Of a stretch of DNA of 64,000 bases, positions 35,128-44,885 are shown one piece after another. The DNA is from DTKD01 sp050948905 (lineage in GTDB: Bacteria; Armatimonadota; UBA5829). A model generated the notes under the pieces. That model made no database searches, was not told the DNA's origin, and was given only the letters and a program-made list of their open reading frames with translations. The stretch is taken from NCBI GenBank assembly GCA_050948905.1, contig JBMNES010000001.1:62001-126000 (forward strand), given 5' to 3'. Position 1 is the first letter of the stretch. Each line of letters starts with the position of its first letter. Made by a program: the position numbers and the translations under genes.

Positions 35128-35224
35128 TGGCGGGAGTGCGTGGGAATCGAACCCACCCGGGACCTTACTCAGACCCCACACAGGTTTTGAAGACCAGGCG
35201 AGCCACCAGGCCCGATTCACCCCC
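35128..35224 (-). tRNA. selC: tRNA-Sec (UCA anticodon)
   Basis: A 97-base tRNA with encoded CCA (35128-35130). The anticodon loop CTTCAAA gives TCA, which reads UGA. The long 8-bp-type acceptor (GGGGGTGA against GCACTCCC, last pair mismatched), a long D stem and a long variable arm are features of selenocysteine tRNA. So the organism should make selenoproteins; selA, selB and selD are not in the window. Confidence 0.93.
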
Positions 35225-35283
35225 ATTTGGTCTTGCTGCGGTTCGATAATATAGCATGATGATGGGATTTGCGCAAGGTTGGC

Positions 35284-35292
35284 GGATTGCTT
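35284..35292. repeat. Left 9-bp target site duplication
   Basis: GGATTGCTT directly precedes the left end of the IS and is repeated exactly at 36597-36605. Confidence 0.9.
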
Positions 35293-36596
35293 GGTAGCGT
35301 CAAGCCTTGTGTGTAAATTGCTTTGGCCGATAAGCCTCATCCCACTGTCTATTCTGATGTGCAAACACTGCATATAGCATGCGATCAACACTGCGGCGAT
35401 TCGTAAAGCACGAAATCGTCCTGGTGCGTCGTCTTACTTCTCTGAAGACTCTTTCTATTGGATTAGTAGTCCGTACCCTCTTGTGAAAGTCTTCGGGGAC
35501 GGTGAAGAACTCCAGCATTTCCTCGATATCAGCCTCCAGGCAAGCTACAGCTTTCGGTTCTTCCTCAATCCATTTCTTGCGCCAAGCTCGGAACCGCTTT
35601 ATGGCCTCAGTACGATTGGGAGCCAGGTAGATCAGCTTGGCTGCGTCCAAACAAGCTTTCTCATTGCATTTCTTGGTCTTGTTAGCCACGTTCCTGAGCT
35701 TATGCGCCCAACATCTCTGACGAGGTACGTGTGGCCACACGCTCTCCACTGACGCAATCAAGCCAGGCCCGCCATCGGTTGATATGAGTCTCAGATTCTT
35801 GCCCTCAAAACCTCGCTTGAACAGGTCCTCAAGAAAAGACGTGCAGCAAACCTCTGACTCAGACTCAACCTGCTTGAATGACAGTATATGCTTCTTTCCA
35901 GTCTTGGAGATCCCCATCGCCACAAGCACGCAGCGCTTCTCCGACCCTACCGCAGAGCGGTTCTTTACAACCACACCGTCCAGCAGCAGATACTCCCATT
36001 CGTCGGTAAGCGGTGAAGACCAGTATCGTCTTACCAGACAGTCCAGACCATGGCAGATAGCAGACACAGTCCCCGCTGAAACCTTATGCCCCAATACTCT
36101 TTCCAGCACGCAGCCCACTCTTCGCGTTGACGGACCGGATAAATATGTCTCAAGCACCAGTTCTCGAGCTTCGCTAGTCAACATTCCGTGTGAATCCCAG
36201 AGCTTGTGCTCGTAACTGCCATTACGCAGCCGCGGAACCTCTATCTCAACTGTCCCATATGGAGTTACCAATGTTCGCAGATAACTGCCATTGCGATAGC
36301 CACGCCGGCCCTCGCCACGTTGATACCAACCAACACCCAATCTCCAACTCAGAGCATCTCGCAGACTCGATTCCACGAAATGTTTGAGCCCTACCAACTG
36401 GAACTCCCTGTAACGCCCCCAAGGACAGTCTTCCCCACGGACTTCAGACCAGGCTTCTATTGATTCTTCCAACTCATCGACGTATACTTCTCTCACGGCG
36501 TGTTCCTCCTTTTGTATTCTTCACAATCGCATCTTAGAGAGAGGAATGCGCCTTACCTACCTCAGCGCGATTTTACACACAACATTGTACGCTACC
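35293..36596 (-). mobile_element. Complete IS256-family insertion sequence
   Basis: A 1304-bp element. The ends match as imperfect inverted repeats: GGTAGCGT at both tips, and TTGTGTGTAAA a few bases in (35308-35318 and complement at 36572-36582). It is flanked by a perfect 9-bp direct repeat. It carries one intact transposase gene on the minus strand, whose last codons overlap the left repeat. The exact duplication suggests a recent insertion. Confidence 0.92.
35300..36496 (-). CDS. IS256/Mutator-type transposase
   Basis: A 398-residue DDE transposase. Catalytic residues are in LLLDGVVVK (Asp), LISTDGGPG (Asp) and NPIERVFREVRRRT (Glu). WAHKLRNVANK lies between, as in the Mutator superfamily. 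GTG start with GGAGG about eight bases upstream. The gene is intact and likely functional. Confidence 0.95.
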   Translation of the reverse strand: MREVYVDELEESIEAWSEVRGEDCPWGRYREFQLVGLKHFVESSLRDALSWRLGVGWYQRGEGRRGYRNGSYLRTLVTPYGTVEIEVPRLRNGSYEHKLWDSHGMLTSEARELVLETYLSGPSTRRVGCVLERVLGHKVSAGTVSAICHGLDCLVRRYWSSPLTDEWEYLLLDGVVVKNRSAVGSEKRCVLVAMGISKTGKKHILSFKQVESESEVCCTSFLEDLFKRGFEGKNLRLISTDGGPGLIASVESVWPHVPRQRCWAHKLRNVANKTKKCNEKACLDAAKLIYLAPNRTEAIKRFRAWRKKWIEEEPKAVACLEADIEEMLEFFTVPEDFHKRVRTTNPIERVFREVRRRTRTISCFTNRRSVDRMLYAVFAHQNRQWDEAYRPKQFTHKA

Positions 36597-36605
36597 GGAT
36601 TGCTT
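36597..36605. repeat. Right 9-bp target site duplication
   Basis: GGATTGCTT, identical to 35284-35292. Confidence 0.9.
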
Positions 36606-36611
36606 TGACGG

Positions 36612-36854
36612 GATAAACGCGAAAATGCGGAAAAAGCGAAAGCCGCGAAATAACACATAGTTGCGGTTATTGGAATCGGGCTTCGAAGTTCGGATATCGG
36701 ACATCGAAAAAAGCAGATTTCTCGCTGCGCTCGAAATGACGGGGATGCTCAGTTCGAAATGGCAGGGAGTGCTGCGCCGGGCTATTTGATATGCAGAGCG
36801 ATCCGGAGATCGCTGCCTATCATATTTAGGGCGATTCGGAGACCACTGCCGATC
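36612..36854. repeat. Cluster of dispersed repeats (families D, B, A)
   Basis: The 264-base spacer after the IS holds a family D unit (ACGCGAAAATGCGG...GCGAAAGCC, 36616-36650). A family B unit (AGCAGATTTCTCGCTGCGC, about 36714-36740) follows, then two degraded family A units (36792-36822 and 36828-36854). No gene is seen. Confidence 0.8.
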
Positions 36855-36869
36855 AACAGTCTTATGTTT

Positions 36870-37532
36870 TCAGGATGGAATGCGCTGAAAACTAATTGCC
36901 ACGAAACCAGCGGTTGGGATGGTGCCGGGGTAGACTTTTGGTTGGGTTATTTCGTCATCGGGATCGGCTACCAACGTGCTGTAAGCGCCAGTTTTTCTCA
37001 ACCCCGCTGATTTGGCAAGGTTGACTACTTCCTCTACTGTGAAGAATCTTGCGTTTTTGTAAAGATGATGCCCCTGTTTGGCCATTTCGGAATACTTCCT
37101 GCCCCAGGGGCTGTTTGATGGCACAATACCAACAACCACACGCCCATTTTGTCTCGTCACCCTGGCGGCTTCCTGCAAGAGTTGTTCGGGTTTAGAAGCA
37201 AAACATAAAGTTACGACTATGATTGTTAAACCGAATAATTCATCTTCATAGGGCAGGTTCTCGCCTGAGCCGAGTTGAACTTTGATACCGCGGTCGGAGG
37301 CGATTTTCAGCAACTCAGAGGAAGGATCTATGCCGTGTTCAATTTCAAGAGCCTGTGCGAACCTGCCTGTGCCGACGCCTACCTCCAAACCAGGTGGCTT
37401 ATGTTCTGCCACCAAAGGCCGCAGACATTGCAATTCAGACTCAAATATGGCTTGGCCGCGCGGAGTATCGAACCAGGCGTCGTAACGGCTGGCATATTCG
37501 TCGAAAGATTTGATGGCGTTTGATTTGCTCAT
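36870..37532 (-). CDS. Class I SAM-dependent methyltransferase
   Basis: A 220-residue methyltransferase. The SAM loop is GLEVGVGTGRFA, followed by GIDPSSELLKIA and LGSGENLPYEDELFGL. The substrate is unknown. The gene stands alone between two repeat-rich spacers. Confidence 0.88.
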   Translation of the reverse strand: MSKSNAIKSFDEYASRYDAWFDTPRGQAIFESELQCLRPLVAEHKPPGLEVGVGTGRFAQALEIEHGIDPSSELLKIASDRGIKVQLGSGENLPYEDELFGLTIIVVTLCFASKPEQLLQEAARVTRQNGRVVVGIVPSNSPWGRKYSEMAKQGHHLYKNARFFTVEEVVNLAKSAGLRKTGAYSTLVADPDDEITQPKVYPGTIPTAGFVAISFQRIPS

Positions 37533-37554
37533 TGTTGACTCCGTGTTAAGAATG

Positions 37555-37730
37555 GAAATCGCGAAAGCCGAAACAAGCGAGAACTAGAAAAGCGATAGTA
37601 TCAAGCATCTTATGCCGGATTTCTAAAAAGCAGATTTCTCGCTTCGCTCGAAATGACGACGGTGCTCCACACAATATGACGGAGAGTGCTTCGTTCTAAA
37701 TAGCGAGATTGGTGCTCGGTATGACGTTGC
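37555..37730. repeat. Dispersed repeats (families D and B)
   Basis: A family D unit (CGCGAAAGCCGAAAC, 37559 onward) and a family B unit (AGCAGATTTCTCGCTTCGCT, 37629 onward), then two decayed B tails (about 37670-37725). No gene is seen in this 207-base spacer. Confidence 0.75.
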
Positions 37731-37739
37731 ACTACGCCG

Positions 37740-39482
37740 TCAGGTATTATTTTTTGCTGCCCAGTCGAACATAGTTCTTGCGATTGGTTCTAAGACGGCG
37801 AAGTCTGCGGCATTGTCGGCATCTACTATCATTCGCCAGACTCCCGCCTCGGTTCTTGAGCCTCGGACAAAAACGAACGCACGGCGGTCCGGTGCGGTGA
37901 GGTGAACCCGCCAGGCTCCGCTTTCATCGCCAGTACGTTTCTGCACTTGTGCCGTGCCTTCAAAATCCTGGAATTCATACCCTTCAAACCTGGCTGAAAG
38001 CTGCGGCCAGGCTGCTTCGGCGAAATGGCTCTCCATCCGGCTTTTGAGTTCCCCGTGTGAGATCGGCGGCGATGAAAGCTTGAGAAACACGTTTGGGTTG
38101 ACCGGTATCGAGGCCACCAGTTCCTCTAAGGTGAGCTGATGGGAATCGTCGTATTGCTCACCGCACATTTTTGCGCGGACCTTCATCCACTCCTGTACTA
38201 CCTGCGGCTGGGATTCGGCTAGAGCGGCCGATAGCGCCGCCTGCAAGCCATCGCGGCAGGTGCTGGTCTCGAAGATGGTGCCGCCATTGGCGCCCTCGAC
38301 GCCTACCGGCACATCGTAACCCTCCTTGCGCAGTGAGTGCATTCGAGTGACCACGTTGATCTCACCGGTCTCGACGTGAAATACTTTTGCGCCAAACGCA
38401 GCGGCTACCCTCTCGCTGGCCAGTGAAGTCGCATCTGAGATCACAACGGCTAAATTTCCGTTGCGTACACCTTGTAATCGCCTGCGTGCCAGAGCCAATG
38501 CAATATTGAACGCGGCCACTTGTTGTGGCGGGATTATCGCGGATTCATCGTGGCCCGGCAGGACCAGATTGCCACGGTCGGCGTCGTAGTCGAATGCCAC
38601 GCCGAAGTGCGCCCTCTCCCGCACGGCGGCTCTTGCAACTCTTAACAGCATGTGACGGCCGCTTGCCGGGTCGATGCCGTCGGTGTCGATTCCGTGCTCA
38701 GGATAGCCAAGTTCAGCGTTTATTTCGATTACCCTTACGCCGAAATGCTCCAATACCCTCGCGTCTATTCCACAACCTGCTCCACCGTTCGGGTCCAGCA
38801 ACGCAGGGCCGAGGGTAAGGGGCTTGAGACAGTGCGGGGCGATGCCCCAATCTCGACCGATCACGTCAAGATATGCGCGTTCGGCTTTGATGCGGGGGGA
38901 TTCGTTATCGTGACCGGTTAGCGCTTGATCCACCATTTCGGAGGTTATGCTGTCAACGAGCTTATCGCAGTCGTTGCCCTCACCCGCAACCAGATCCGCA
39001 ACCTCTGCAATGACACGCTCCATAATAGGTGCAGATAGAAGCGCACCTGCAGGAGCAGCGTCGGAGTCGGTGTGCCGGCAGCCTGTGAGAAACTTGAATC
39101 CGTTGAATGCGATAGGATTGTGGCTGGCGGTTATTATAACCCCACCATCGGATTCCAATGAGCGGACGGCGGTCTCTGCCAAAGGTGTGGTGATGATGCC
39201 AAGGTCGATTATCCTTAGCTGTGTCCCAGCCGCAGTCGCGCCGGCCAAAAATCCACGAACCAGCGCACGGTTTATTGCGCGACCAGTGGGTCGAGGGTCT
39301 CTGCCGAGGATCAGTGTCGATTTCCCCTTCGGCAGCATTCGGGCATAAACACAGCCATAAGCGCAAGCCAGCGCCTCGTGAATATCGGATATGCCCGGTC
39401 CATGGCCGAACATAGTGCGCACGCCCGAAAAAGACTGCACGAGCTTATCATCGCTCAATGCCTGTTTCAACAGATCAATCAT
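37740..39482 (-). CDS. Phosphohexomutase (phosphomannomutase/phosphoglucomutase/GlmM-type)
   Basis: A 580-residue alpha-D-phosphohexomutase. The phosphoserine is Ser 120 in ITASHNP; the metal loop is FDYDADRGN; the sugar loop is VGVEGANGG; the C-terminal phosphate loop is VRGSRTEAG. It is about 100 residues longer than usual, mostly in the region between the sugar loop and domain 4. The substrate (mannose, glucose or glucosamine phosphate) cannot be told. Confidence 0.88.
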   Translation of the reverse strand: MIDLLKQALSDDKLVQSFSGVRTMFGHGPGISDIHEALACAYGCVYARMLPKGKSTLILGRDPRPTGRAINRALVRGFLAGATAAGTQLRIIDLGIITTPLAETAVRSLESDGGVIITASHNPIAFNGFKFLTGCRHTDSDAAPAGALLSAPIMERVIAEVADLVAGEGNDCDKLVDSITSEMVDQALTGHDNESPRIKAERAYLDVIGRDWGIAPHCLKPLTLGPALLDPNGGAGCGIDARVLEHFGVRVIEINAELGYPEHGIDTDGIDPASGRHMLLRVARAAVRERAHFGVAFDYDADRGNLVLPGHDESAIIPPQQVAAFNIALALARRRLQGVRNGNLAVVISDATSLASERVAAAFGAKVFHVETGEINVVTRMHSLRKEGYDVPVGVEGANGGTIFETSTCRDGLQAALSAALAESQPQVVQEWMKVRAKMCGEQYDDSHQLTLEELVASIPVNPNVFLKLSSPPISHGELKSRMESHFAEAAWPQLSARFEGYEFQDFEGTAQVQKRTGDESGAWRVHLTAPDRRAFVFVRGSRTEAGVWRMIVDADNAADFAVLEPIARTMFDWAAKNNT

Positions 39483-39518
39483 TCAAATCCCCATGTTTTA
39501 CAGTTGGAACACGCCAAC

Positions 39519-42500
39519 CTATCTCGCTAATACAAAACCAAACCGCTCGCCGAATTTGGCCCGGTCTTCGGCTTCAAATGTTATCACAACTCCCATAGAG
39601 GATGAACCTGCAGGCAGTAGTTCGAACTCCCTTACTCCAGATTCCTGATGCGGCACATCGTGATCCAGCGCGATTTGCTTGACGCTCGAGCCTTGTTCGA
39701 CCCGCAAGTATACCCCGCCGCTCGCCGCTCCCCAAGGGGTCAGGAGTTTCGCCTCGCCAAGGTTTGTAAACTCGACCCGTGCGATAACGGGCTTATCATC
39801 GTCAACTCTGATTGTCCCCTCTTTTTCAACTTCGACCCAGTTCTCATCTGCGTCTAAGATCTTCACCGAATCTATCGCGGCGTCGAGATATTTGGCTGGG
39901 TTAGAACCCGTCAATTTGTTGTTACCCACAGCCACAAGCGGGCAGTTGGCAGAGGTCGTGTCGGTGCCCTGGGTTCTTAGACCAGGGGATTTGCCCTTAT
40001 CGATCGCCGCCCAGAATTCTTTTTTAGCCTCGTCATATATTCCCGCTATGCCGTCAGGGTGCTCATCGCGGTCTATGACTATCCAGTAATCAGTATCGGG
40101 TGTTGACGGGCCGTTTATGTATGCTTCGGCGTTTTCTCTTATAATTTTAGTGACCTGCCTGTCGGTTCCGTCGGGGTTGATTATACCGTAGTCGCTGTTC
40201 TCGCCGTATCTGAACCCGCCCGGATACCACCAATAGAACACCCCACTTGCGCCTGATGAGATGAGCAACCGGTAGAATGCTTTATAGAAAGTCGACTGGC
40301 GGTCGTATTTGCTCTGAGTGTTGCGCATTCTGGAAAGCTCCCACGTGCTCACGCCCATCTCAGCCCAAAGCGTCGGCTTCTTAGGCGCAGCCCATTTCGC
40401 ATAGCGATACTCGAACCACCCGGTCTTGACTCGGTCCCAGTCCCCTATTCTGCCGTACGCTTCAGGCTCGATAATATCCATCGCCGCGCCGAGATATGGC
40501 CAGTCGTAGGGTATTCGGCCATCCCAGCGATAATCCGGGTTCCCCGCCTCCGCCATTCTGAAGCTGACCATATGATTCGGGTCAACTTCAAGAATCTGAC
40601 GCCTGGCCGTGCCATACATCTTGTATAACAGTGTGTCCAAAAATCGCCTGTAGGCCGCAGTCATCTTTCGCCACTGCCCGTCGGTGTCGATCTGGTATGG
40701 GAGAGGATTGGTGATGGTTCGATCCTTGTTGCGCGGCACTTCACAGCCCCAGTCCTTTTCAGCTTGAGCCACACTGCCATATCGCTCTATGATCCATTTC
40801 TCCCATTCCTGATCGTATATCATGCGATTCTCCTGAGTACCGAACATCGGCTCCCAGGCGATATCGTACGCAAACACCGTGTCATTTTCTTTTAATCGCA
40901 AGTACTTGATGATCCCCGTGATCTTCTCCGGGTCGAAGTTCTTAGGCAATCCCGGCCGCAGGCCCAGGTTAGCCTTGAGGCCTCTTTCCTCCAACCTGCG
41001 CAGCAAATCGAGCATATTCTGATCTTTTTCATAGCCAGCGTAGATAAATATGCTGACGGAGTTCAGGCCCATGTCCACAATATGATCCAAATCGCGATTG
41101 GTCACCTCGGGATCATAGGAACGTGCACCAATCCAGTACTCGAAATATTGACCGTCCTCGGTTCCGATACCGGATGACGGCATATAGTTGACCCCATGAG
41201 CGCGCCATCTCTTGCCGTTTAGAATGAACTCGCCGTTTTTGACGGTCATAAACTGTTTGTCAGGTTTAGGGTACCAGACGTGGATACTGTGAGCTACGGT
41301 GTCTATGACCTGCCCGTCCCTTATGAGTTCGGTGGTCACTGTGTAGCCCTTTTTGGGCCAGGCATTGGGTCGCCAGGAGCTTAAGACCGACTTGATCTCT
41401 CCGGGCTGCAGGGATAGCTTCCACTGTTTGACGATCGCGGGTTTTTCGAGTTCGTCGGATGTAACGATTACCCGTGCAGTAAGACCCTCGATCGGTTCAG
41501 AGGCTACATTCGTAACCCTCGCGCCAAGTTCGACGTCCTGATCATCAAAATAAGTATAGAAGTTGGCGCCGCCGTCGAGGATATATGCGCCGTCGAGCAT
41601 TCTTTTTGCGACCTGGCCTACGACGGAGAGCATTTCCGGCTGCAGGTAGGTGTCCGGCCTGCCGAAGCCAAACGATGCCCACACGCCGCCTTTGAATTTG
41701 CCGTCGGCATTTACCATCATCGCTACAGGCGCGCCGCGCCACTCGCCTTCTTTGGATTTGGCCTCGATTAAAGGAATCCACCGCCAGTCCCTTCGCTTAT
41801 CAAATCCAGCGCCGTTGGGCCTGGGATGAGGTGACCGAGCCATTCTGAGTTGGATTTGATCGAGCTCCGGAGCCGGTGAAATTATGGCCTGGTCTTTTCG
41901 TGTGGCAAGCGTTATGGGGCCCTGCACATCGAAGAATTTGTAGCCGGGTGTGAGGATGTCCATCGCCGGCAGGTCCAGTTCTGAAAGCACCTCCCCAAGG
42001 TCGGGCATACTCTTCGACGTGCCGACCGGCCCTACCCAGTATTCCTGTTTGCCCTCTGCTCCGCCTGTGTGGCTGTGAGCAAGGCCGAATGTTATCGCCT
42101 GTGCGTTTTGCGGGTTGAAAGTATCTCCCTTCGCTCCACGGTTTGGGTTGCTGTGCCAGTATTTGAAGTCCTTTGGAGCAAGGACATACTGCCGCCACTC
42201 AGGGTAGAGCGGAATCACAGCGATCCATCGAGAGCCATCTTTTTCGCACCATTCCACGGCGAGCTGAGTGGTCTGTTCCGTGCCTTTAGCCGAGAAAACG
42301 GTGAGCGTATGGCCGTCCGGAAAAGGGTTTTGTAGATTTCTGATTCCGAAGGTCTCCCAACCGGTGAGAGTCGGAAACGAGGCGTGAAGAGCCTTCAGGG
42401 CATGGGTTGGCCCTTCGGAAATATTATAGGTGGCGGGCAGATCCATATCATTCGAGGAGCGCACCCAGTCCTTGATGTCTTTGAAGTCCAGGATGAGGTT

Positions 42501-42923
42501 ATCTGGAACCTTGCTGGCGTTTAGGCGTTCGTAGTGATCTCGAGTAGTCCAGTTGCCGTCGATTTCTATCAACATTCTCTGCCAAAGGGGAGCGTTGAGG
42601 GCGATAATATCTCCTCCAGCTTTAGCAAATTCGAGAATCGCATCCGCAGATTTTACTGGCAGATTGGCGGCATTTGGAAGCACGAGCAGATCGAAGCTGC
42701 TGGCATTGAGAACAGCGGGGTCACACAATTCGGCCGTGTCGAGATACAGAGTAGTATACCCTGCCTGTGCGATTTGTTGAGTTACAGCCTCAACCAGCGC
42801 GGCAGATTCCCCCCTGAACCCGCTGCGCAGAATCGCTGCCCTGCCCGCCTGAGTTGCCGGGCAACAACACAATATCAACGAAATGACGATAGACAGGAAG
42901 GTTAATCTTTCATAAGCGAACAT
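39519..42923 (-). CDS. Large secreted multidomain glycoside hydrolase (clan A barrel)
   Basis: A 1134-residue protein with a signal peptide (to about residue 26). An N-terminal amidotransferase-like Rossmann region (about 27-300) recalls beta-galactosidase trimerisation domains. A beta-sandwich (about 440-545) precedes a TIM barrel (about 555-960) that starts FILNGKRWRAHGVNYMP, as in GH2/GH5 relatives. DIAWEPMFG and TLWAEMGVSTW probably carry the acid/base and nucleophile Glu. A C-terminal beta domain ends it. The substrate is unknown. GGAGG lies 11 bases before the ATG. Confidence 0.75.
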   Translation of the reverse strand: MFAYERLTFLSIVISLILCCCPATQAGRAAILRSGFRGESAALVEAVTQQIAQAGYTTLYLDTAELCDPAVLNASSFDLLVLPNAANLPVKSADAILEFAKAGGDIIALNAPLWQRMLIEIDGNWTTRDHYERLNASKVPDNLILDFKDIKDWVRSSNDMDLPATYNISEGPTHALKALHASFPTLTGWETFGIRNLQNPFPDGHTLTVFSAKGTEQTTQLAVEWCEKDGSRWIAVIPLYPEWRQYVLAPKDFKYWHSNPNRGAKGDTFNPQNAQAITFGLAHSHTGGAEGKQEYWVGPVGTSKSMPDLGEVLSELDLPAMDILTPGYKFFDVQGPITLATRKDQAIISPAPELDQIQLRMARSPHPRPNGAGFDKRRDWRWIPLIEAKSKEGEWRGAPVAMMVNADGKFKGGVWASFGFGRPDTYLQPEMLSVVGQVAKRMLDGAYILDGGANFYTYFDDQDVELGARVTNVASEPIEGLTARVIVTSDELEKPAIVKQWKLSLQPGEIKSVLSSWRPNAWPKKGYTVTTELIRDGQVIDTVAHSIHVWYPKPDKQFMTVKNGEFILNGKRWRAHGVNYMPSSGIGTEDGQYFEYWIGARSYDPEVTNRDLDHIVDMGLNSVSIFIYAGYEKDQNMLDLLRRLEERGLKANLGLRPGLPKNFDPEKITGIIKYLRLKENDTVFAYDIAWEPMFGTQENRMIYDQEWEKWIIERYGSVAQAEKDWGCEVPRNKDRTITNPLPYQIDTDGQWRKMTAAYRRFLDTLLYKMYGTARRQILEVDPNHMVSFRMAEAGNPDYRWDGRIPYDWPYLGAAMDIIEPEAYGRIGDWDRVKTGWFEYRYAKWAAPKKPTLWAEMGVSTWELSRMRNTQSKYDRQSTFYKAFYRLLISSGASGVFYWWYPGGFRYGENSDYGIINPDGTDRQVTKIIRENAEAYINGPSTPDTDYWIVIDRDEHPDGIAGIYDEAKKEFWAAIDKGKSPGLRTQGTDTTSANCPLVAVGNNKLTGSNPAKYLDAAIDSVKILDADENWVEVEKEGTIRVDDDKPVIARVEFTNLGEAKLLTPWGAASGGVYLRVEQGSSVKQIALDHDVPHQESGVREFELLPAGSSSMGVVITFEAEDRAKFGERFGFVLAR

Positions 42924-43155
42924 TACCGCTGCATCCTCCAGAACTTGCGAGACTATAGAAAGTCGAGAAGAAAATCGAGAGACTATACATCAACTACTTT
43001 CATTCGTGCGCAGCCGAACTCCTTCCCAATCGACCTCGAAATCGTATTTCGCACAGCAAGGAACTATCGTATTGAATATCCAATAATATGAATAGGTATC
43101 AAGTTTCTTGTAAAGGACTGACAGGGTTATGGAAACGGTATCAGGAGGTGGGGCT

Positions 43156-43728
43156 ATGGGAATAGCATTAGCAGTTGTGGGTCTGATTATACTTGGGCTT
43201 ATTGTATTGTCTGCGCTGTGGGTGGTTTTTAAGTATAACCAGCTTATCAGCCTGCGTAACAGAATAGAAAACGCGTGGTCGCAGATCGACGTTCAGCTTC
43301 GAAGGCGATATGATCTGATTCCGAACCTTGTAGAGACCGTCAAAGGCTATGCTGCCCATGAGAAGGAAGTCTTTGCGAAGGTCAGCGAGGCTCGCAGCGC
43401 AATGATGAGCGCGCAGGGTGTGGCGCAACAGGCAGAGGCGCAGAACCAAATTACCTCTGCTCTTAAAACTCTGTTTGCTGTGGCGGAGGCGTATCCTGAG
43501 CTCAAAGCCAACGAGAACTTTATGATGCTGCAGGAAGAACTCTCCGGCACAGAAAGCAAGATCGCTTATGCTCGGCAGTTTTATAACGACCAGGTGATGA
43601 CTTATAACACGTTGACACAGATGTTCCCAGGCAGCATTATTGCGGGGATGTTTGGCTTTGGCAAACGCGATTACTTCGAGATGGAAGACATCGCAAGAGA
43701 GCCGATCAAAGTTGATTTCAATTCTTGA
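43156..43728 (+). CDS. lemA: LemA family protein
   Basis: A 190-residue protein with one N-terminal membrane helix (about 4-25). The conserved long helical segment follows: YNQLISLRNRIENAWSQIDV, RRYDLIPNLVETVKGYA. The C-terminal FYND and FGF motifs are present. GGAGGTG lies five bases before the ATG at 43156; an ATG at 43129 is possible. Its role is unknown but it is often paired, as here, with the HtpX protease. Confidence 0.93.
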   Translation: MGIALAVVGLIILGLIVLSALWVVFKYNQLISLRNRIENAWSQIDVQLRRRYDLIPNLVETVKGYAAHEKEVFAKVSEARSAMMSAQGVAQQAEAQNQITSALKTLFAVAEAYPELKANENFMMLQEELSGTESKIAYARQFYNDQVMTYNTLTQMFPGSIIAGMFGFGKRDYFEMEDIAREPIKVDFNS

Positions 43729-43748
43729 GGAGTTTAGTTTAATTACCA

Positions 43749-44624
43749 GTGTATGAGCAGATATCCGCCAATATTTGGCGTTCGCGTATATTAATCTTTC
43801 TTTTTATCGCATTTTTCTGCCTTTTGGGATATGCGTTGTCCTACTACGACCCGGTTCTGATGCCGTTGGCGATAATAGTCGCGATATTTATGACCGTGGG
43901 CAGCTTTTATTACAGCGATAAAATTGTGCTGGCTTCGATGTCTGCGAGGCCAGCGGATAAGGCCGAGTTTCCGCATTTCGTAAACTCAGTCGAGTCGATG
44001 GCTTTGGCGGCCGGGTTACCCACCCCGAAGACCTATGTTGTTGACGATCCCTCCCCTAACGCGTTTGCCACCGGCAGAGATCCGGAGCACGCTGTAATTT
44101 GCGCTACTACCGGGCTGTTGGCAATAATGAACCGGCAGGAGCTGGAAGGGGTAATCGCGCACGAGATGTCGCATGTCAAGAACTATGACATCAGGTTTAT
44201 GATGCTTGTGGCGGTGCTGGTCGGAGCGATTTCTTTGATGGCCAACTGGTTTTGGTGGAGTGCGAGTTTCGGCGGGGGTCGCCGCAGAAGCGATCGGGGC
44301 AACGGGCAGGCTCAGTTGATAATGATGTTGATCGGACTGGCGCTGATGATCCTGGCCCCTATCTCGGCTGCGCTGGTTCAGGCGGCGATATCAAGAAAAC
44401 GAGAATATCTGGCGGATGCGACCGGGGCGATGTTGACGCGGTATCCAGAAGGGTTGGCCAGCGCTCTGCAAAAACTCGCAGCCAACACACGTCCATTGGC
44501 ATCGGCAAATAAAGCCACGGCCCATCTGTTCATAACAAACCCGCTGAAGGCTGGCGGATTGACTAATTTGTTCTCTACCCACCCTCCGATTGAGGATAGA
44601 ATCCAGCGGTTGCGGGAGATGTAG
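43749..44624 (+). CDS. htpX: Membrane zinc metalloprotease HtpX
   Basis: An M48 protease of 291 residues with four membrane helices. Zinc ligands are HEMSH and the Glu in REYLADATG. It degrades damaged membrane proteins. The GTG at 43749 gives the typical MYEQISAN start, but GAGGAG is 16 bases upstream, farther than ideal. An in-frame stop at 43740 rules out a longer form. It is 20 bases after lemA. Confidence 0.95.
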   Translation: MYEQISANIWRSRILIFLFIAFFCLLGYALSYYDPVLMPLAIIVAIFMTVGSFYYSDKIVLASMSARPADKAEFPHFVNSVESMALAAGLPTPKTYVVDDPSPNAFATGRDPEHAVICATTGLLAIMNRQELEGVIAHEMSHVKNYDIRFMMLVAVLVGAISLMANWFWWSASFGGGRRRSDRGNGQAQLIMMLIGLALMILAPISAALVQAAISRKREYLADATGAMLTRYPEGLASALQKLAANTRPLASANKATAHLFITNPLKAGGLTNLFSTHPPIEDRIQRLREM

Positions 44625-44639
44625 GCACTAAGCTAGATT

Positions 44640-44830
44640 GGTTTTGAGGCGGCGATTCGGAGATCACCGCCTATCTTTGGTTGGTTTTGAGGCGGCGATT
44701 CGGAGATCGCCGCCTATCTTTCGTGGGTTTTGAGATGGTAAATCGGAGATCACCGCCTATCTTTGGATCGAACCTCGAACATCTGACTTCGGAGCACGAA
44801 AAAGCAGATTTCTCACTTCGTTCGAAATGA
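44640..44830. repeat. Three tandem family A units and one family B unit
   Basis: The 43-bp unit GGTTTTGAGGCGGCGATTCG... is repeated three times (44640-44768), the third copy degraded. A family B copy (AGCAGATTTCTCACTTCG, 44802 onward) follows. Compensating changes partly keep the stems. Confidence 0.85.
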
Positions 44831-44850
44831 CAAAGATTGGGCGGTCCGGC

Positions 44851-44879
44851 TTGAATGGGGGTTTTGTGTCTGCTATAAT
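44851..44879 (+). promoter_or_regulatory. Sigma-70 promoter that predicts a leaderless panD mRNA
   Basis: TTGAAT (44851-44856) and TATAAT (44874-44879) have a 17-base gap. The expected start of transcription, about seven bases after the -10 box, coincides with the GTG start codon of panD at 44886. Confidence 0.75.
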
Positions 44880-44885
44880 GGCCGG

